Positions 11,290-22,368 are shown, numbered from the stretch's first letter. The stretch: 64,000 nt of DNA from Protopterus annectens (GCF_019279795.1 NC_056740.1:223535774-223599773), one strand, 5' to 3'. Numbers and translations: made by a program. The notes: generated by a model from the sequence alone, not told the origin.

Positions 11290-11467
11290 GTCTATGCTTC
11301 AGAAGCGGCAAACGAGATCTGGGGAAGCAGTAGTGGTGCATCCTGGGATACGAGGTAACTCAGCCAATAAGAGACTGCGTTCTATTGTATAGCGGCTGAG
11401 TTGGAGCCGAGGATCGGCTCCGAACCCATCTGTAGAGAATGTAGGCAAGATAGGATCACATTACATC
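11290..11467. repeat. Right inverted terminal repeat of DIRS copy C
   Basis: This is the reverse complement of the left terminal repeat (5316-5500), including the CGGCTCC palindrome, and contains the subfamily-wide GGCAAACGAGATCTG block. Its last 55 bp also pair with 5690-5745 in the internal complementary region. Confidence 0.9.
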
Positions 11468-12090
11468 CAGATTTTCACGACAACAGTGGTTGCTTCCGGA
11501 TCAGTGAATGTGCAAGTTAATGTGCTTGAAATGGAAAATGGTGTGTTTTCTTTAACAAAATAGGTTGTTTTCCAGAGTGCTACCAACACAAAGTACACAA
11601 CATACTGTTGTTGTTTCTTTGTGCTCTTTATTGGCGGCAGCATGTCGCTGCATTGCAAGGCCGCCCACTGAATGTTCTTTGTCAGCCCATGCTGTGAAAT
11701 AACGGCCATTCTACGTACATTCCTTCCAGTTTGGCTTCAATTGTCAGGGCTGCTGTAGCATCCTTGACCGCCGTAGCTGAATGCAAGAATTGGTTAAGGC
11801 ATTCAGTAGCGGCTTGCCAGTAACAGCATGTATTCAGGCTTCTGAGGAATGCGGTTATTTATTTACATGTGCATTTTTTAAGCGTAGTCGAAAGTTTTCG
11901 GATCAGAGATATATGCATCTTTTTTGAATTTGGCACCCTCGCTGCAATGTTTTGGCCCTTTTTCCCCCCCAATTCCAACTTATATGACATGACTGAACTG
12001 ATTTTATTTGGAAATCAAACACAATGCCTCTTAGCACTTGGATCTCGATCATGACAAATGTTCGTTAATGTTGATAAAATGTAATACAGA
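11468..12090 (+). repeat. Foldback repeat family Y, left arm continued plus an extra arm copy
   Basis: 11468-11700 resembles the reverse complement of 12630-12870: CAGATTTTC, TTGCTTCC-GATCA, TGTGTTTTCTTT and a GCCCACTGAA-type block all match in order. A further partial copy in the same orientation lies at 11995-12085 (GATCATGACAAATGTTCGTT). Open reading frames here are short and unrelated to any family I recognise. It looks like a non-autonomous element with long imperfect inverted arms. Confidence 0.6.
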
Positions 12091-12149
12091 GTGTTGGACT
12101 GTTATCAGGTTTCACCTCATATCATGAGACCATCCAGGTGCAATTAACC

Positions 12150-12627
12150 ATAGGGATAAATGTATCTATCAGATCGGTAAACATTACTCGGACTGCATGG
12201 ATCAGGCAATCCCAAACAAAACTAAGACTCTCTGTACCAAAGGCGTCTGGTGGACCCCAGCCATAAACAAGCTCTACAAGAAAGGTAAGACACCTTTGAT
12301 CATTAAAAACTAAGAGCTCTTGAACCTACACACATTGCTAACATACTGGCTGACAGGTTCGCATCCATGGGACGGATGGTGTGGCCATTGATGAGGAAAG
12401 GCAGTCCATGTCCCACGCATTGACAGTAGTCCCTGATCATGATTCACATCTAGATCAAGGGAGGCCCTGTACTCATCACTCATTAGACCTATGATTGAGT
12501 ACAATGCCCTTATTCAGTCTCACAGATTCATCACCCAGCCTTGTTCAAGAGGAATCTTGACCAATGGATGGGAGATATACCCCAGGGATTACTTCAGTGT
12601 CACTGCTTGTGAACCTATGAACCTATG
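12150..12627 (+). mobile_element. CR1/L2-group LINE fragment, internally deleted
   Basis: 12190-12320 matches the start of the LINE at 34400 (GGACTGCATGGAT, then AAAACTAAGAGCTCT). 12490-12627 matches its 3' end (ATTGAGTACAATGCCCTTAT, the GAGATATACCCCAGGGATTAC block and GAACCTATGAACCTATG). The RT core is missing between them. It sits between the two arms of repeat family Y. Confidence 0.7.
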
Positions 12628-12740
12628 TGCAAGACATGCTGTTGTTCCTTCTACTGGCACCCGTGTCGCTTCCTGCAAGTCTGCCCGCTGAACGATGTGC
12701 CAGTAAACACCATTAAGAAAGAACAACAGCATGTCTTGCA
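12628..12740. repeat. Long hairpin in foldback repeat family Y
   Basis: GCAAGACATGCTGTTGTTC at 12630-12648 is inverted at 12717-12736, and inside it ACTGGCAC (about 12654) pairs with GTGCCAGT (about 12698). The two nested inverted repeats could form a hairpin of more than 100 nt. Confidence 0.75.
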
Positions 12741-12905
12741 CATTGTATCGATAGCAGTCCAGAAATAAGGTATACTGTTAAAAGAAAACACACTATATTA
12801 CATTTTAACAACATTAACGAACATTTGTCATGATCGGGAAGCAAGTGCTATTACCGCGAAAATCTGGTTGCGATAATACGCAAGTACCGTTTTTTACATT
12901 TTTAT
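12741..12905 (-). repeat. Foldback repeat family Y, right arm
   Basis: This is the inverted counterpart of 5263-5315 plus 11468-11640. It contains the uninterrupted junction (GCGAAAATCTG then GTTGCGATAATACG) that shows the pre-insertion site of DIRS copy C. Confidence 0.65.
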
Positions 12906-13075
12906 CCTGTAAATGCAGTCATTTTGTCTATAATTTCTATTACTTGATCTGAAAATTTGTATGTAAGCTTAGGCTGGAGCTTTTCTCCCCGGGCCACCAC
13001 TGAAAATGGGCACTGTCCCAGTACCATCCCGGTAAACAAATGTAAAATAAATAAATAAAAATATTCCGTCAGAAA
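12906..13075 (+). mobile_element. 3' end of the AAATA-tailed LINE family
   Basis: This shares GGAGCTTTTCTCCCCGGGCC, CACTGAAAATGGGC and an A-rich AAATAAATAAATA tail with 20918-21010, and in reverse complement with 15930-16015, where the tail follows an RT gene. It is therefore a 5'-truncated LINE copy or a SINE using its tail. Confidence 0.7.
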
Positions 13076-14640
13076 TACTGGGTGAGCAAATTGGTGTAAC
13101 AAAGGAAATTATTATTTTTTTTTAGCTGGGACAATTGATCTAAATTGCCTAGACATAGTAAGGTCTTGTTAAGTTTAATTCTGGTAGCTGAAAAAAAAGC
13201 AATTACTAGAAAATGGAGATCAAAGTCTAGACCAACTGTATTGAAGTATTGAACATTGTAACAGAGATAAAAGAACTTGAAATGGTATCTTCAGAAAAGG
13301 GAAGGAGTAAATTACATAGAAATTATGGAAACTGTAGGAATAATACATGCAGCATAATGTTCAGGAGGAAGAGGAGTGAGGTTTAAATTAAGGCAGGAAT
13401 TGAGCAATTTATGTAATGTTGGATGATGATAGTTATAAAAAGAACAAATATGATATATAATGTATGCAATTGGAAGCATGTTGATATGATTTGTTTTCCT
13501 TTATATTAATGTATGTTTGCCTAAGTCTTATGTGATAATTTAATAAAGGTTTAAAAAAGGTAACAGACTTCTCAGTGTGAATGTTCCAAAGTAAGGAACA
13601 CATGTGGATCCTCATAAGTTGTAAAAGCCGTACCTGATTGAGGAATGACAGCACACATTTCTACAACTCCTGATTGGCTTTATTTACATATAGTATTGGA
13701 CTGCAGAGGTGTGACAGAAGTGGAAATCACACTAGCAACAGCTTTTACAGAGAAGTGAGGCCATAAGAACAATGGCAACTGGTACTATAGCAGTTAGCTG
13801 TGGCACAAAATAGTTGTACATTTTATGTAAATTTATGGAAAAAAATGTGATTTAGTAGCAGAAATAGCAATTCAAGCCTTACTTTAAAACAGGTAGATGA
13901 CTGTCAGACTCCATTTGCATTCTGTAATACAGACATTTTTTATTAACAATCCAATAAATACCTAAGCAATTTGAACTGGTACAAATACATACCACATACA
14001 AGGTGCACACGCCCTTTGTTTTAAACATGTCTCTACACCAGTACATCATAAATGACATTTTGAAAACACTGATGACCATACTCATTTCAGGAGTATATAC
14101 AATTCTCCTCTTAGTATAAGTATGCTTTTACAGGCTAAATATCAGGTCTGTTTTTATGCCACATACACTTGTGTAGGCAAACACTGAGTTAACCTACAGT
14201 GTTATATTGTCACACAGATTTGCCAAATACTTGTACCATAGGTTTGTACTTAGAAATGTACATGTTTTATTATTTCATATTTTAACTAAAACATTTTTTA
14301 GCATACCATGACTGTGAAAACAATCATGTTTAGCTTCAGCTAGATGGCATGTTTTTCTGTTCAAATGATTATTTTACAGAGTGCACACCATCCATTTTAA
14401 CTTGAGATTGAACATTTGCTGGTGTCATCTGTTAAACAAAAGAGTGATGAGAAGCAGCATTAAAATGCAATGACATAATGAAACAAGAGTATTTGTAATT
14501 TCATCCCTGCAGCTAATACTATGTAATAATTTGCCTTGAATTATTTCTCCTGCAGTCTTGTAAAGTTAAGACCATAGTTTGATTGGGTTACCAATACCAT
14601 GATGGGAATGGACCCCATTCCTGAGTCAAAGTATGATTAA
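13076..14640. other. Unassigned AT-rich stretch
   Basis: I see no supportable gene, exon or repeat boundary. Short frames are present on the minus strand (for example around 13433-13654 and 13879-14085) but lack family motifs. Part may be the 3' untranslated end of the R4-type LINE that follows. Confidence 0.5.
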
Positions 14641-14662
14641 AATTCATGAAATTAATATTGTT

Positions 14663-15955
14663 TCAATCTTTGATGTTAGCCAGAAGTTCTCTCCACAGCA
14701 CCTTCAATGTGCTCAGTATTGACTCCTTCTGCAAATCATACATAATTACATGAATCAGTAACATATCTATGTACAACTGTAAATTCTTTTCTGTAAGATG
14801 CATTGCTCCTAACTGCCTGGGTATCCTTCTACCACACTGCCAAGTTTCTGCCTGCAAATCCTGGTATTTTATGATTTTGTCTCTCTCTATGTATGTAAAA
14901 CACTGTAGTCACTTGGTGTAGCAATGTCAATTATCAATGCTACTTTTGTCTTCATTTCATGGACTGCTATATCTAGTTTTGTCGCATCTATTTTTTGAAC
15001 TGTTGGTAATGGGTGATCCCATGTGATATAAGCTTCATCATTTTCTATGATGCTTAGTGTCAAATGTTTCCAATGTTTTTCAGCTACTTCAGTATTATAA
15101 TGTTTGCGCAATCCCCAATGCAATAGTCTTGCCACCTTACTATGCCTTTTAGTATACAGTCTTTCTGCCATTAGTATGTCACAACCAGAAACAGGATGTG
15201 CGACTGTTTCCAGTTTTGTTTTACATAACCTACATTTGTCTGTTTCTCCCACATGTCCCATGGACTTTGTAAACCAACATGTACGTAGTCCACTACCTTG
15301 GGCCACCAATATTAACCTTTCATCTTTTGGTTTAAATTCACCTCTCCTTAACCATTCCTGCATTTGATCCTGATCAACATTAGGTTGTTCCAAGAGTTAT
15401 CCATACTTCAACTATATTTATGCATTTTCCACATTTCTTGCCTTCTCATCCAATTATTCACTTTATATTCTTTTGTTTTTTTCAGCACATTCAGTTTCTG
15501 CCTGACTTTTATCTAATTCTGGTTTGATTTCCACTCCCACTTGACACTGATATGCTTCTGCTAAACTAAGCAGGGAAGTCATCTTAGACTTATTTCCCTG
15601 AAGTTTTAAACATTTCACTACATTTGGGTCTTGTGAGGACTGCAGATCTATATATGTAATCAATTTCAAGGAGGCACATACCTCCTTCAGAATGGGTAAT
15701 ATACAGTCTTGGTATACACTGATTTTTATATATCATTTGATAAGCATAAAGCATCCTTCTTGTTTTCTTGTCCAAAAGATTCAATACCTTTTGGGGCCAG
15801 TCAATTACTCCAAAACTGTAAGTTAAGTAAAGAAGAGCAAATTGGTTTATAGCCTGGAGTTTGTTCCTAGATGTTAGTGCTGATTTCATTACTAATTTTA
15901 GTCTTCTAAAATATTCTTTACTAAGTTTTATTTCTTTATTATTTATTGACATTTG
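14663..15955 (-). pseudogene. R4-type LINE: RT thumb, CCHC motif and restriction-like endonuclease
   Basis: 15955-15590 encodes an RT thumb and connection (KLVMKSALTSRNKLQAINQF, then KKTRRMLYAYQMIYKNQ). The frame 15393-14887 has a C-x2-C-x8-H-x4-C motif at residues 54-71 (starting CRLC, ending SGC) and, near residue 155, IIDIATPSD, matching the PD-D type endonuclease core of R2/R4 elements. The last part (14857-14663) continues in a shifted frame. This enzyme class nicks the target to prime reverse transcription. Frameshifts near 15590-15393 and 14880 inactivate it. Confidence 0.8.
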
Positions 15956-17820
15956 TTGACTGGGAAAGTCCACTGGGTCAGAGATCCATTTTCAGTGGAG
16001 CCCCAGGGAGAAAAGCTTCATAAGAGGTACACAATACAGAAGTATAATACATTGGACATGGGTGTTTACAGATATCTTAAGCACATGGACAAGGTTAAAA
16101 TACAATGTTTTAAAAAATTAAAATACAATACAAATACAAAAATTCAAGTACAGTAGTGCAAAGTTCAAAATACAATACAAATTTAGATACAGTAATACAA
16201 GAGTTGAAATATATGTTCAGTAAAGGAGAGTTTTACAATGCATAAAGGGAGTAGATATGATGAGTATGGTATAGCATTTATGGTGGTTTGGATGTAATTA
16301 GGCAGGAATTGATAGGATTACTGAGATAATGGTCTTTTAGTGCAGTTTTACAAGATTTTAAAGAGTCTAGTTGAGTGATGTGCAAAGGCAGAGCATTCCA
16401 AAGTTTAGCAATGCTGTGAGAGAATAAGCTTTGACCAGCTCTTTGAATTGGTTATGCTTAATAGGTGCTTGTTAGTGGACCGTAGGTTACAAGTTAGGAT
16501 GTATGATTGTAGGATAGGACGGTATGCTGGGCAGTTGCTAGATCTGAATATTAATTTGTGAGTAAGAGTTAGTTGGGTATAGTGTTGGTAGTCGGGGAAT
16601 TCAAGCTATTTCAGTTCAGAACTGGCTTGGCAATGGCGAGAGTGGTTAGTCATGCCTGAGGCAAATTTAGCTAGTTTATAGTAGCAGGATTTAAGTTTTT
16701 TGTTGGAGAGGGATGCGTGGAGGTTAGTACAAATAGGGCTTCTGTACAGGAGGGAAGGGATAAGCAGAGTGTTAGCAAGTTTCAGTTTAGCAGAATTATC
16801 CATACAAAGTTTGTGATGGTAGAGTTTCCCTAGCTTAAAATGAGGTTTTTTTTATAGCATTAAGAATATGCTGCTCAAAGGTGAGTTTATCATCAGTAAT
16901 TATGCCTAATAGCTTTGCTGCCTTAACTATTTCAGTTTTTGTATTGCTCACTGAGAAAACTCTGAAATCTGAGATAGGTGGTTTTGTAGAGAAAAGCAGG
17001 AGTTTGGATTTTTTGGGATTCAGTAATAGCTGCACATCATATAGCCAACTCTCGATAGATGTAAGGGCATTCTGAGTAATATTTTGAAGATCAGAGAGGC
17101 TGGTGGAAGAGGAGATAATGGTTGAATCATCAGCATACTGTATAAGTGTGCTATGTTGGCATGCTTTGTGAAGATCATTAATGAATATATTGAATACAAG
17201 TGGCCCCAAAATAGATCCTTGTGGGACTCATGTACTGTTGGGCAGGTATTCAGATTGTTTGTTTTGCCACCTAACAGACTGTTTTCTATTGTTTAGGTAG
17301 CTTGAGAACCATGTTAGGAAACTGGCGGAACAGCCCAGATTTTCTAATTGCTGCAACAGTTCAGAGTGTGACACTGTGTCGAAAGCCTTGGATAGGTCTT
17401 GTAAGATGACTAAGGTTAGTAGACCTGCATCCAGGGCTTTATTCACAGTGTTAGTAAAACAGAGTAGAGCAGTCATGGTGCTGTGTGCAGGGCGGAAACC
17501 ATGCTGGGTAGGTGCAAGGCAGTTATTGTCAGAGAGATGTTTTAGGAATTGATTATGTATGCATTTTTCTAAAATTTTAGATAAAGGAGAGAGTATAGAA
17601 ATAGGCCAGTAATTAGAGAGATCCTGGATAATTCCACCTTTGTGTGGTAGAGCAATGATAGATATCTTCCAGAGTTGGGGGACATAAGACTCTGCGATGG
17701 AGCGATTAACGAGTATACTGACTGGGTATGCTATTGCTTTGGCTGCGAGTAGTAGATATTCAGATGGGAGACTGTCTGGGGAGAGGGAGCAGAGTTTAAT
17801 TCGTTTGGCAATATGAAATG
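15956..17820 (-). mobile_element. AAATA-tailed LINE (CR1/Rex1-like) nested in the R4-type LINE
   Basis: The 3' end is at the left: an AATAAATAATAAA tail in reverse complement at about 15930-15955, then the GAAGCTTTTCTCCC block. RT coding lies from 17820 to 16606. Joining 17820 to 15955 restores the R4 frame across VYKYLGIDEGSAVKHEQMQ to the thumb, so this is an insertion. The 5' end is truncated, because RT starts without an endonuclease. Confidence 0.85.
16606..17810 (-). pseudogene. Reverse transcriptase of the nested AAATA-tailed LINE
   Basis: RT motifs read leftward: WKISIIALPHKGG, NYWPISILSPLSKILE, QHGFRPAHSTMTALL, ILQDLSKAFDTVSH, then FNIFINDL and the catalytic YADDSTI (about 17140). 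Next comes a palm and thumb block with LNPKKSKLLLFS, and finally the C-terminal part around LKLANTLLIPSLLYRSP. The pattern is that of the CR1, Rex1 and L2 group, and I cannot settle the clade by eye. It is split by frame changes near 17225 and 16835. Confidence 0.8.
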
Positions 17821-18775
17821 TTATCTGCATTTGTTCATGCTTCACTGCTGATCCTTCATCAATTCCCAAATATTTATACACTCCCTCTTGCTCAAGTTCT
17901 TTTATATCACATTGCTGTTCCAGGCTGATGTTTTCTTGGTACTGTAGTTTCCTGCTTTAAACGTTGCTTCTGCACATTTATCAGGACCGAATGACATTCT
18001 TACATCATCTAAAAAAGTTTTGACCACTTGCAGTTGTGCATTTAGTTCCTCATCTGACGAACTACACAATTTTAAATTATCCACAAAAAGAAGATGAGAA
18101 GTCTTTACACTTTGTTGTTTTCTAGGAGCCAAATTGTAGCCATGACCTAATCTGTTAAGTAGACAGCTTAAGTGCAAGACAAAAGAGCAACAGTGACAAA
18201 GAGCCACTCTGGAATATCCCCCATTGAATTTTTATCCCTGGAATAATAATTAGTTCTTTATCATGGCTTACCTGCAAAGTGGTTTGTCACTGGTTCATGG
18301 TCGCTGTGTAGGGTGTATTTTACACATCTTTAAGCACTCTTTTATCCATGAATGCGGAATATTGTCAAATGCTTTTTTATAGTCTCTCCATGCCATACTT
18401 AGATTTTTCCCCTTTTTACAGTTCTCCATCATGACTATTTAATAACAAACGATCCTTTGTTTCATATGACTTTCTTTTGGTACCCTTTTGTTCTATTGCC
18501 ATGATCAAGTTTTCTTCTAAATGACTATAAACTTTGTTAGCATCAATTCCAGTGTATAGTTTATACGTCATCAGAAGGAAAGTTATTGGTCTACAGTTTT
18601 TAGGATTGCTTGCAGGTTCACTCAAGTAGGAATATTGTTTTTTCTGTTGTTCACCAGGTTGGAGTCTGTTTGGGGTGTGCATATAAAAAGTTCTTACAGC
18701 TAAATCTTCATGTAAAGATGTTAATACTTTCAGCCAGAAGTTAGGTACTGCATCTGGCCTAGGTTTTTCCACTTA
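17821..18775 (-). pseudogene. R4-type LINE RT fingers and palm
   Basis: 18772-18416 has SNPKNCRPITFLLMTYKLYT and AIEQKGTKRKSYETKDRLLLN, typical of R4-type RT. 18390-18300 in another frame gives YKKAFDNIPHSWI, the palm A box. 18207-17902 has the C box as FVDNLKLCSSSDEEL, with VDN where most RTs have ADD, a likely loss of the second catalytic Asp. It continues to GVYKYLGIDEG at about 17870. Confidence 0.8.
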
Positions 18776-20350
18776 GGAGCTTTTCTTAAATTTGTTTCAA
18801 TCTCTCTGGCCACTACTTCATCCCATTTCATATCCTGTACATTTGAACTTATTATTATTTCTTTTACTTCTATCCATTCAGCATCTTTGTTATGTTCCAT
18901 GTAGTCTTCATAGATATTGCTCCAAAATGTATCTATTTCTTCTTTTTTGGTGGTCTTTCAATTCCTTTTGCCTTGTTTCTCAATTCTGTATAAAACTTTT
19001 TGGGTCATCAATAAATTGCTTATTTTGTACTTTTTCTTTATATTTACCTACATATCTTCTGGGTTTTTCTGCCTGCATTAATACTTTTAGTTTATTATTT
19101 GCGATAATGCAAGATAGATCCTGATCTGTTCTGACATTGTATTGCCTTTTATCAGGTCTATCTTTCTGAGTATTTTTATTGATCTGTTCCCTCTTCTATA
19201 CTCTTCTAATAGTGACACTTCTTGTTTTAATTGCTTTATAGTTTTCTCTATTCGATACTTCTATGATGGCATTTAACTTCTCACCTTCCTTTCTGCTACT
19301 CCCCTGTGTTTTTATGGTAAGACTTTATTGGTTATTAATTCAGCTGCACAGTAATATATCCTATTTACCTCTGTTATATTACGTGAATCTCTATGAACAG
19401 TCCTAATTACTATGTTCATTTGTTTTATCAAACTTTAAACTTTTGGGGTTTTATTGACTTTCTGTAGTCTATTTCTTTCATTGATTTTAACATGTCATTC
19501 CATCTGTATTATATCAAGCAACTCTCCTCTTAGATAACTTTCTTCTAAACTTGGGGCACATTCTTTGTTATCCATTTTCTGTGCACATTGTACAGAAAGT
19601 TCCAGAGCATCATCCTGTGCCGCATTCTCTTCAGTTTCATCCTGGGTTATCCATTGCTCTTTCATATGGGAATTCACTGGCCTATCACTCCACAACATTG
19701 ACTGCATCAGAGTTACCACTGTTTCCTGTTCCTTCCCTTGCTGTACAAGTCCAACTGAACTTTTGTACTGTTTTCCCATGGAAGGCTCTAAAGTATCTTC
19801 ACATGGCAACTGATCAGATGTTTCCCACGCCACTGGTTTCTCCTTAATTTCTGGATCCATTGCTCTATCCTTCTGTGATGTTGTCAGCTTGATTTTCTAC
19901 ACTAAATCCCTCACTTTGCAGTTAACCTCCATTTCTGTTTCCTTAACTTCTCCATTACTAATCCTCTTTTCTACTTTTCTTCTTTGTTGTCTTATTTTTT
20001 GTATTGTAAAATGTTCCATATCTGGATGACTTTGCATGTATTTCTCTTCAAATATCTTTGGTGCTGCTCTTTTCGTACCGATTAATTTTGCTTTCTCTTT
20101 TGCATAAACATCGCAAAATATTAAATCTCTTTTTCTTTCCTATATCCATATTTCTTCTTCAGATGTCTCCTGCTCCTCCTGTTTCTCCTTACTTGGGGGA
20201 CTTGTTCCATCATGCTATGATATAAACTGTGTTAGACTTTCTGCACTAAATCCTTTACTTTGCAGGTATTCCATAAATTCAGCTTTTATTTTCCTTCCCT
20301 CCCTAATGTATGGTGCCCCTCTGCTAACCTGCCTATCCACCTCTCTCTCT
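18776..20350 (-). pseudogene. R4-type LINE N-terminal region and 5' repeats
   Basis: 19860-19495 reads as an acidic, Gln/Glu-rich open frame starting MDPEIKEKP. I recognise no domain in it. 18780-19490 is likely the linker to RT in broken frames. 19873-20222 and 20223 onward are two tandem units, both beginning with a block like CTACACTAAATCC followed by ACTTTGCAG. The second unit is interrupted by the LINE fragment at 20350 and resumes at 21011. Confidence 0.55.
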
Positions 20351-21010
20351 TCTAAACTTGAAAACAAAATGTCTAAATTTGCCAACAATGCCAAACATAG
20401 TACCCACCACTGCATTACCCTCCAGTCTTTAAACTGGCTAGAACTCTCCACATATCTGGACTACCTACAACTTACCACTGCCCACAGATTAATATTCAAC
20501 CCAATCAACTGCCCTGCACTTTCAAACATCCTTCCCCTTTATATCCCTAATAGAACTCTCAGATCTGAACACCAAAATTTAATTACTATCCATTAATCCT
20601 ACCTTTCTTCTAAATGGAAATGCAACTGCATCCTACCAACCTAGTCCCTCCTTGATGCAAAAGACCAGCCATGGCATCATCCTAGGGCTTTGAGACTTTG
20701 ACAAACTTGCTTAATCTAACAGCTGATAATTCCCATATGCTTTGCTGCTTAATGTAAATATTGTAAATAGCTATTCATTTTTCATTTGAAGGATGTAATA
20801 CTTTGTTAAATCTAACTGAACTCTGTAATTCCCATAATAGCATGTTCTGTGCAAATACTAGGCACATTTTATTTTCTTGATAAGTATCTGTATTGTAATT
20901 TCTACTGTATTTCTATAATATGGAGCTTTTCTTCCCGGGCCTCCACTGAAAACGGGCTCTCTGGGCCCAGTGGACTTCCCCGGTAATCAAACTGCAAATA
21001 AATAAATAAT
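20350..21010 (+). mobile_element. 3' fragment of the AAATA-tailed LINE
   Basis: The plus-strand reading SKFANNAKHSTHHCITLQSL to LTTAHRLIFN is homologous to the C-terminal RT region of the LINE at 15956-17820 (its KLAKFASGM segment). It ends in GGAGCTTTTCTTCCCGGGCC and an AAATAAATAAATAATAAAT tail. It is 5'-truncated and inserted in opposite orientation to the R4-type LINE. Confidence 0.8.
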
Positions 21011-21420
21011 AAATCAAATTTTTTAACTTCTAATTTACTAATGTTCTGTTCTACATTCTATTTTTGTGAGCTTACTTTTTGTGTTGTGAAATTTTCCATA
21101 TCTGGATGCTTTTGCCTGGGTTTCTCTTCAAATTTCTTTGGGGCTGCTTTTTTGTAGTGATTAATTTGGCTTTGTACTTTGCATAAATATTGCCATATCA
21201 GCTCTTTCTTTCCCATCTCCATGTTTCTTTTTTATACCTTTCAAAAATCTCTAGAGTTTGTTCTTTATAATTTCTCACTTCCTCAGTCACGTCTTTTTCC
21301 AAATCGCCCAAGGTTTCTTGGTCTATATAATGTTTTTCATAAATCATCTGTACTAACGAACACAAATTTTTACTTGAACGTAGGTGATTTTTTTAGACTC
21401 CATCTGTATTTGTGACCCAC
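21011..21420 (-). repeat. Second 5' tandem unit of the R4-type LINE
   Basis: 21011-21200 matches 19925-20130 (TTCCATATCTGGATG, TTTCTCTTCAAAT, TTTGGTGCTG-like and TTTGCATAAA blocks in order). It continues the unit that was cut at 20350. Confidence 0.6.
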
Positions 21421-21892
21421 TGTAAAAAACAGGAAATGTCTCTGCTTTCACTTCCTGAACTTGAAGACACACTCCACTGTATATCTCCAGTCCTTATTAA
21501 CCTTCTGAAGTACAATCCCTGAGCCAGACCACAGGTATACAGTGCCATATTTCAAAGTGAAAAGCAATCTAAGCTATGTAGTCATCACTTTTCAAAAGAA
21601 TGTCTGCAACAACCTATTTCAACTGGTACTTTAACTGAGTAACCTAGTTGTGCCATTTAATTATGCTTTTCCCTACATAATATACATTCCATCTATATCG
21701 TATTGTAAACTATTAAATACGTTATTATGACTATTTAACTCTTTTCTTGTATGTGTCTTCTGACACTGCAAAAGTACCTTAATCATTATTTAAAGTCTTT
21801 GTAAACTTCCAGACTGCCTATCTCATGAGCAGCAGACATGTGAAATATGTATGTAGTTAGCTATTTGGCAGTGGGTTAAAGGAACAATAAAT
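21421..21892. other. Unassigned spacer
   Basis: AT-rich sequence between the R4-type LINE and DIRS copy E. I see no gene or recognisable repeat. Confidence 0.5.
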
Positions 21893-22340
21893 AAAGAAGT
21901 TATGTACTTAAGATAACATTCCATCTGAGGTGCTGGTTTGCCATTTGTCTTCAACCTGTGGGTTCGGATCCAACATCGTCTCCGAATCAGCCATATACTG
22001 CAGCTCTAGGATCTGAAAATCTGAGCTCCTCCCCTGCCCAGAATGCCCTGCTCTCCTTTCATCTCCTCAGATTGAGTTTGCTGTTCGCAATCTATCTACT
22101 GTGTGCAATATGTGTCCCTTTAAAGCAGAAAAAAGGAGCACTTCAGGAGCTCAAGCAGATAAAGCCATATCTATATCCATATCTGTCAGGTGTTAACATT
22201 TTGGAAGAGGGATGGAGGGAGGGTAGGCTGAAACCAAATGAAAAAAAAAAAAACAACTCAGATGGAACATTATGGTAAGTACATAACTTCTTTGTCTGAA
22301 GTTGTTGTTTTCATTTGATCTTCAATCTGTGGGACGGAGT
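21893..22340. repeat. Left ITR and internal complementary region of DIRS copy E
   Basis: The motif with inverted 6-bp arms lies at 21899-21917 (right arm GATAAC here) and returns inverted at 22269-22287. 21940-22090 is the inverse of 40690-40859 (TTCAACCTGTGGG, the CTGAGCTCCTCCCC block, ATCTCCTCAGAT-like end). Confidence 0.8.
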
Positions 22341-22368
22341 CCACAGCTACAGAACTCTTGGGAGGCCC

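Larger units (their letters stand above)
5316..11467 (-). mobile_element. DIRS-type retrotransposon copy C, full length (6152 bp)
   Basis: This is the most complete DIRS copy. It runs from TTTTAGTTATG at the left to CACATTACATC at the right. The ends are fixed in two independent ways: the internal complementary region reads CATAACTAAAA directly followed by GATGTAATGTG, the two ends joined, and the flanking family Y arm is continuous once 5316-11467 is removed. There is no target-site duplication, as expected for tyrosine-recombinase integration. Gag, RT-RNase H and recombinase are all present, with few disabling changes. Confidence 0.92.
14641..21420 (-). mobile_element. R4/Dong-type LINE, full-length-like but broken
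   Basis: This minus-strand non-LTR retrotransposon has a single RT ORF, a CCHC motif and a C-terminal restriction-like endonuclease, the organisation of the R2/R4 superclade. Coding order on the minus strand is an N-terminal acidic region (19860-19495), RT fingers (18772-18416), palm (18390-17900), thumb (17880-17821 continuing at 15955-15590) and CCHC plus endonuclease (15393-14663). Two other LINE sequences interrupt it, at 15956-17820 and 20350-21010. Confidence 0.85.

Noticed and set aside
11461-11709. 82-residue minus-strand frame in repeat family Y
   Set aside because: It runs across the DIRS end and the foldback arm, has no family features and is not conserved in the other arm.
13076-14640. 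Further ankyrin or death-domain exons in unassigned regions (also 49595-51500 and 57640-58500)
   Set aside because: No ankyrin TALH/LLL-type segments with splice sites were found by eye in these regions.
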